A stretch of DNA of 35,317 nucleotides from an uncultured Bacteroidales bacterium (lineage in GTDB: Bacteria > Bacteroidota > Bacteroidia > Bacteroidales > UBA932): NCBI GenBank assembly GCA_944326365.1, contig CALVDR010000028.1:1-35317 (forward strand). Reading direction: 5' to 3'. The position numbers and the translations under genes are program-made. Numbering within the stretch: the stretch's first letter is position 1; each line of letters begins with the position of its first letter. A model generated the notes under the pieces. It saw only the letters and a program-made list of their open reading frames with translations, was not told the origin of the DNA and made no database searches. Below are positions 35,311-35,317 of this stretch, piece by piece.

Positions 35311-35317
35311 AGAGGCC

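Overview
The window looks like a chromosomal segment of a gut-type Bacteroidales bacterium. The signs are a SusC/SusD pair, many lipoproteins carrying DUF4988/DUF5017/PCMD-like domains, promoters of the Bacteroidetes type (TTTG, about 20 nt, TAnnTTTG), few recognisable Shine-Dalgarno sites, and a Nudix-type sugar regulator. The genus cannot be fixed from the sequence.

Region 1 (1-1472): the 5' part of a Rpn-type PD-(D/E)XK nuclease gene runs off the left edge. It is followed by about 600 bp without a gene that holds a palindromic REP/MITE-like repeat and a terminator for the next operon.

Region 2 (1473-21609): a glycosaminoglycan polysaccharide utilisation locus built as two divergent operons around a compact control region (12200-12391). 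Leftward: GH88 unsaturated glucuronyl hydrolase, a PL8 lyase, a Ser-type sulfatase, a beta-helix lipoprotein that may be a PL29-like lyase, and a second modular beta-helix lipoprotein. Rightward: a second PL8 lyase very close to chondroitinase ABC I, SusC, SusD and a DUF5017 lipoprotein, closed by a strong terminator. Lyases would cut chondroitin/dermatan sulfate or hyaluronan, SusC/D import the products, the sulfatase desulfates them, and GH88 splits the unsaturated disaccharide. No HTCS, ECF sigma or other PUL regulator lies in the window.

Region 3 (21610-23466): a repeat-rich island. A roughly 210 bp MITE-like element abuts a gene for an AAA+ ATPase fused to a PD-(D/E)XK nuclease-like domain. 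The gene is bracketed by two exact 27-bp direct repeats, each opening a hairpin.

Region 4 (23467-29881): an M49-type (dipeptidyl-peptidase III-like) metallopeptidase lipoprotein, triosephosphate isomerase, a small lipoprotein translated next to an M6 peptidase, and a divergent PCMD-like protein, ending in a hairpin terminator shared with the next operon.

Region 5 (29882-35317): a leftward xylose operon, regulator-xylB-xylA-xylE, with a near-consensus promoter and a candidate operator before the regulator. The window ends in an exact, inverted 96-bp copy of part of the Region 3 element, so about 13.4 kb lies between inverted repeats.
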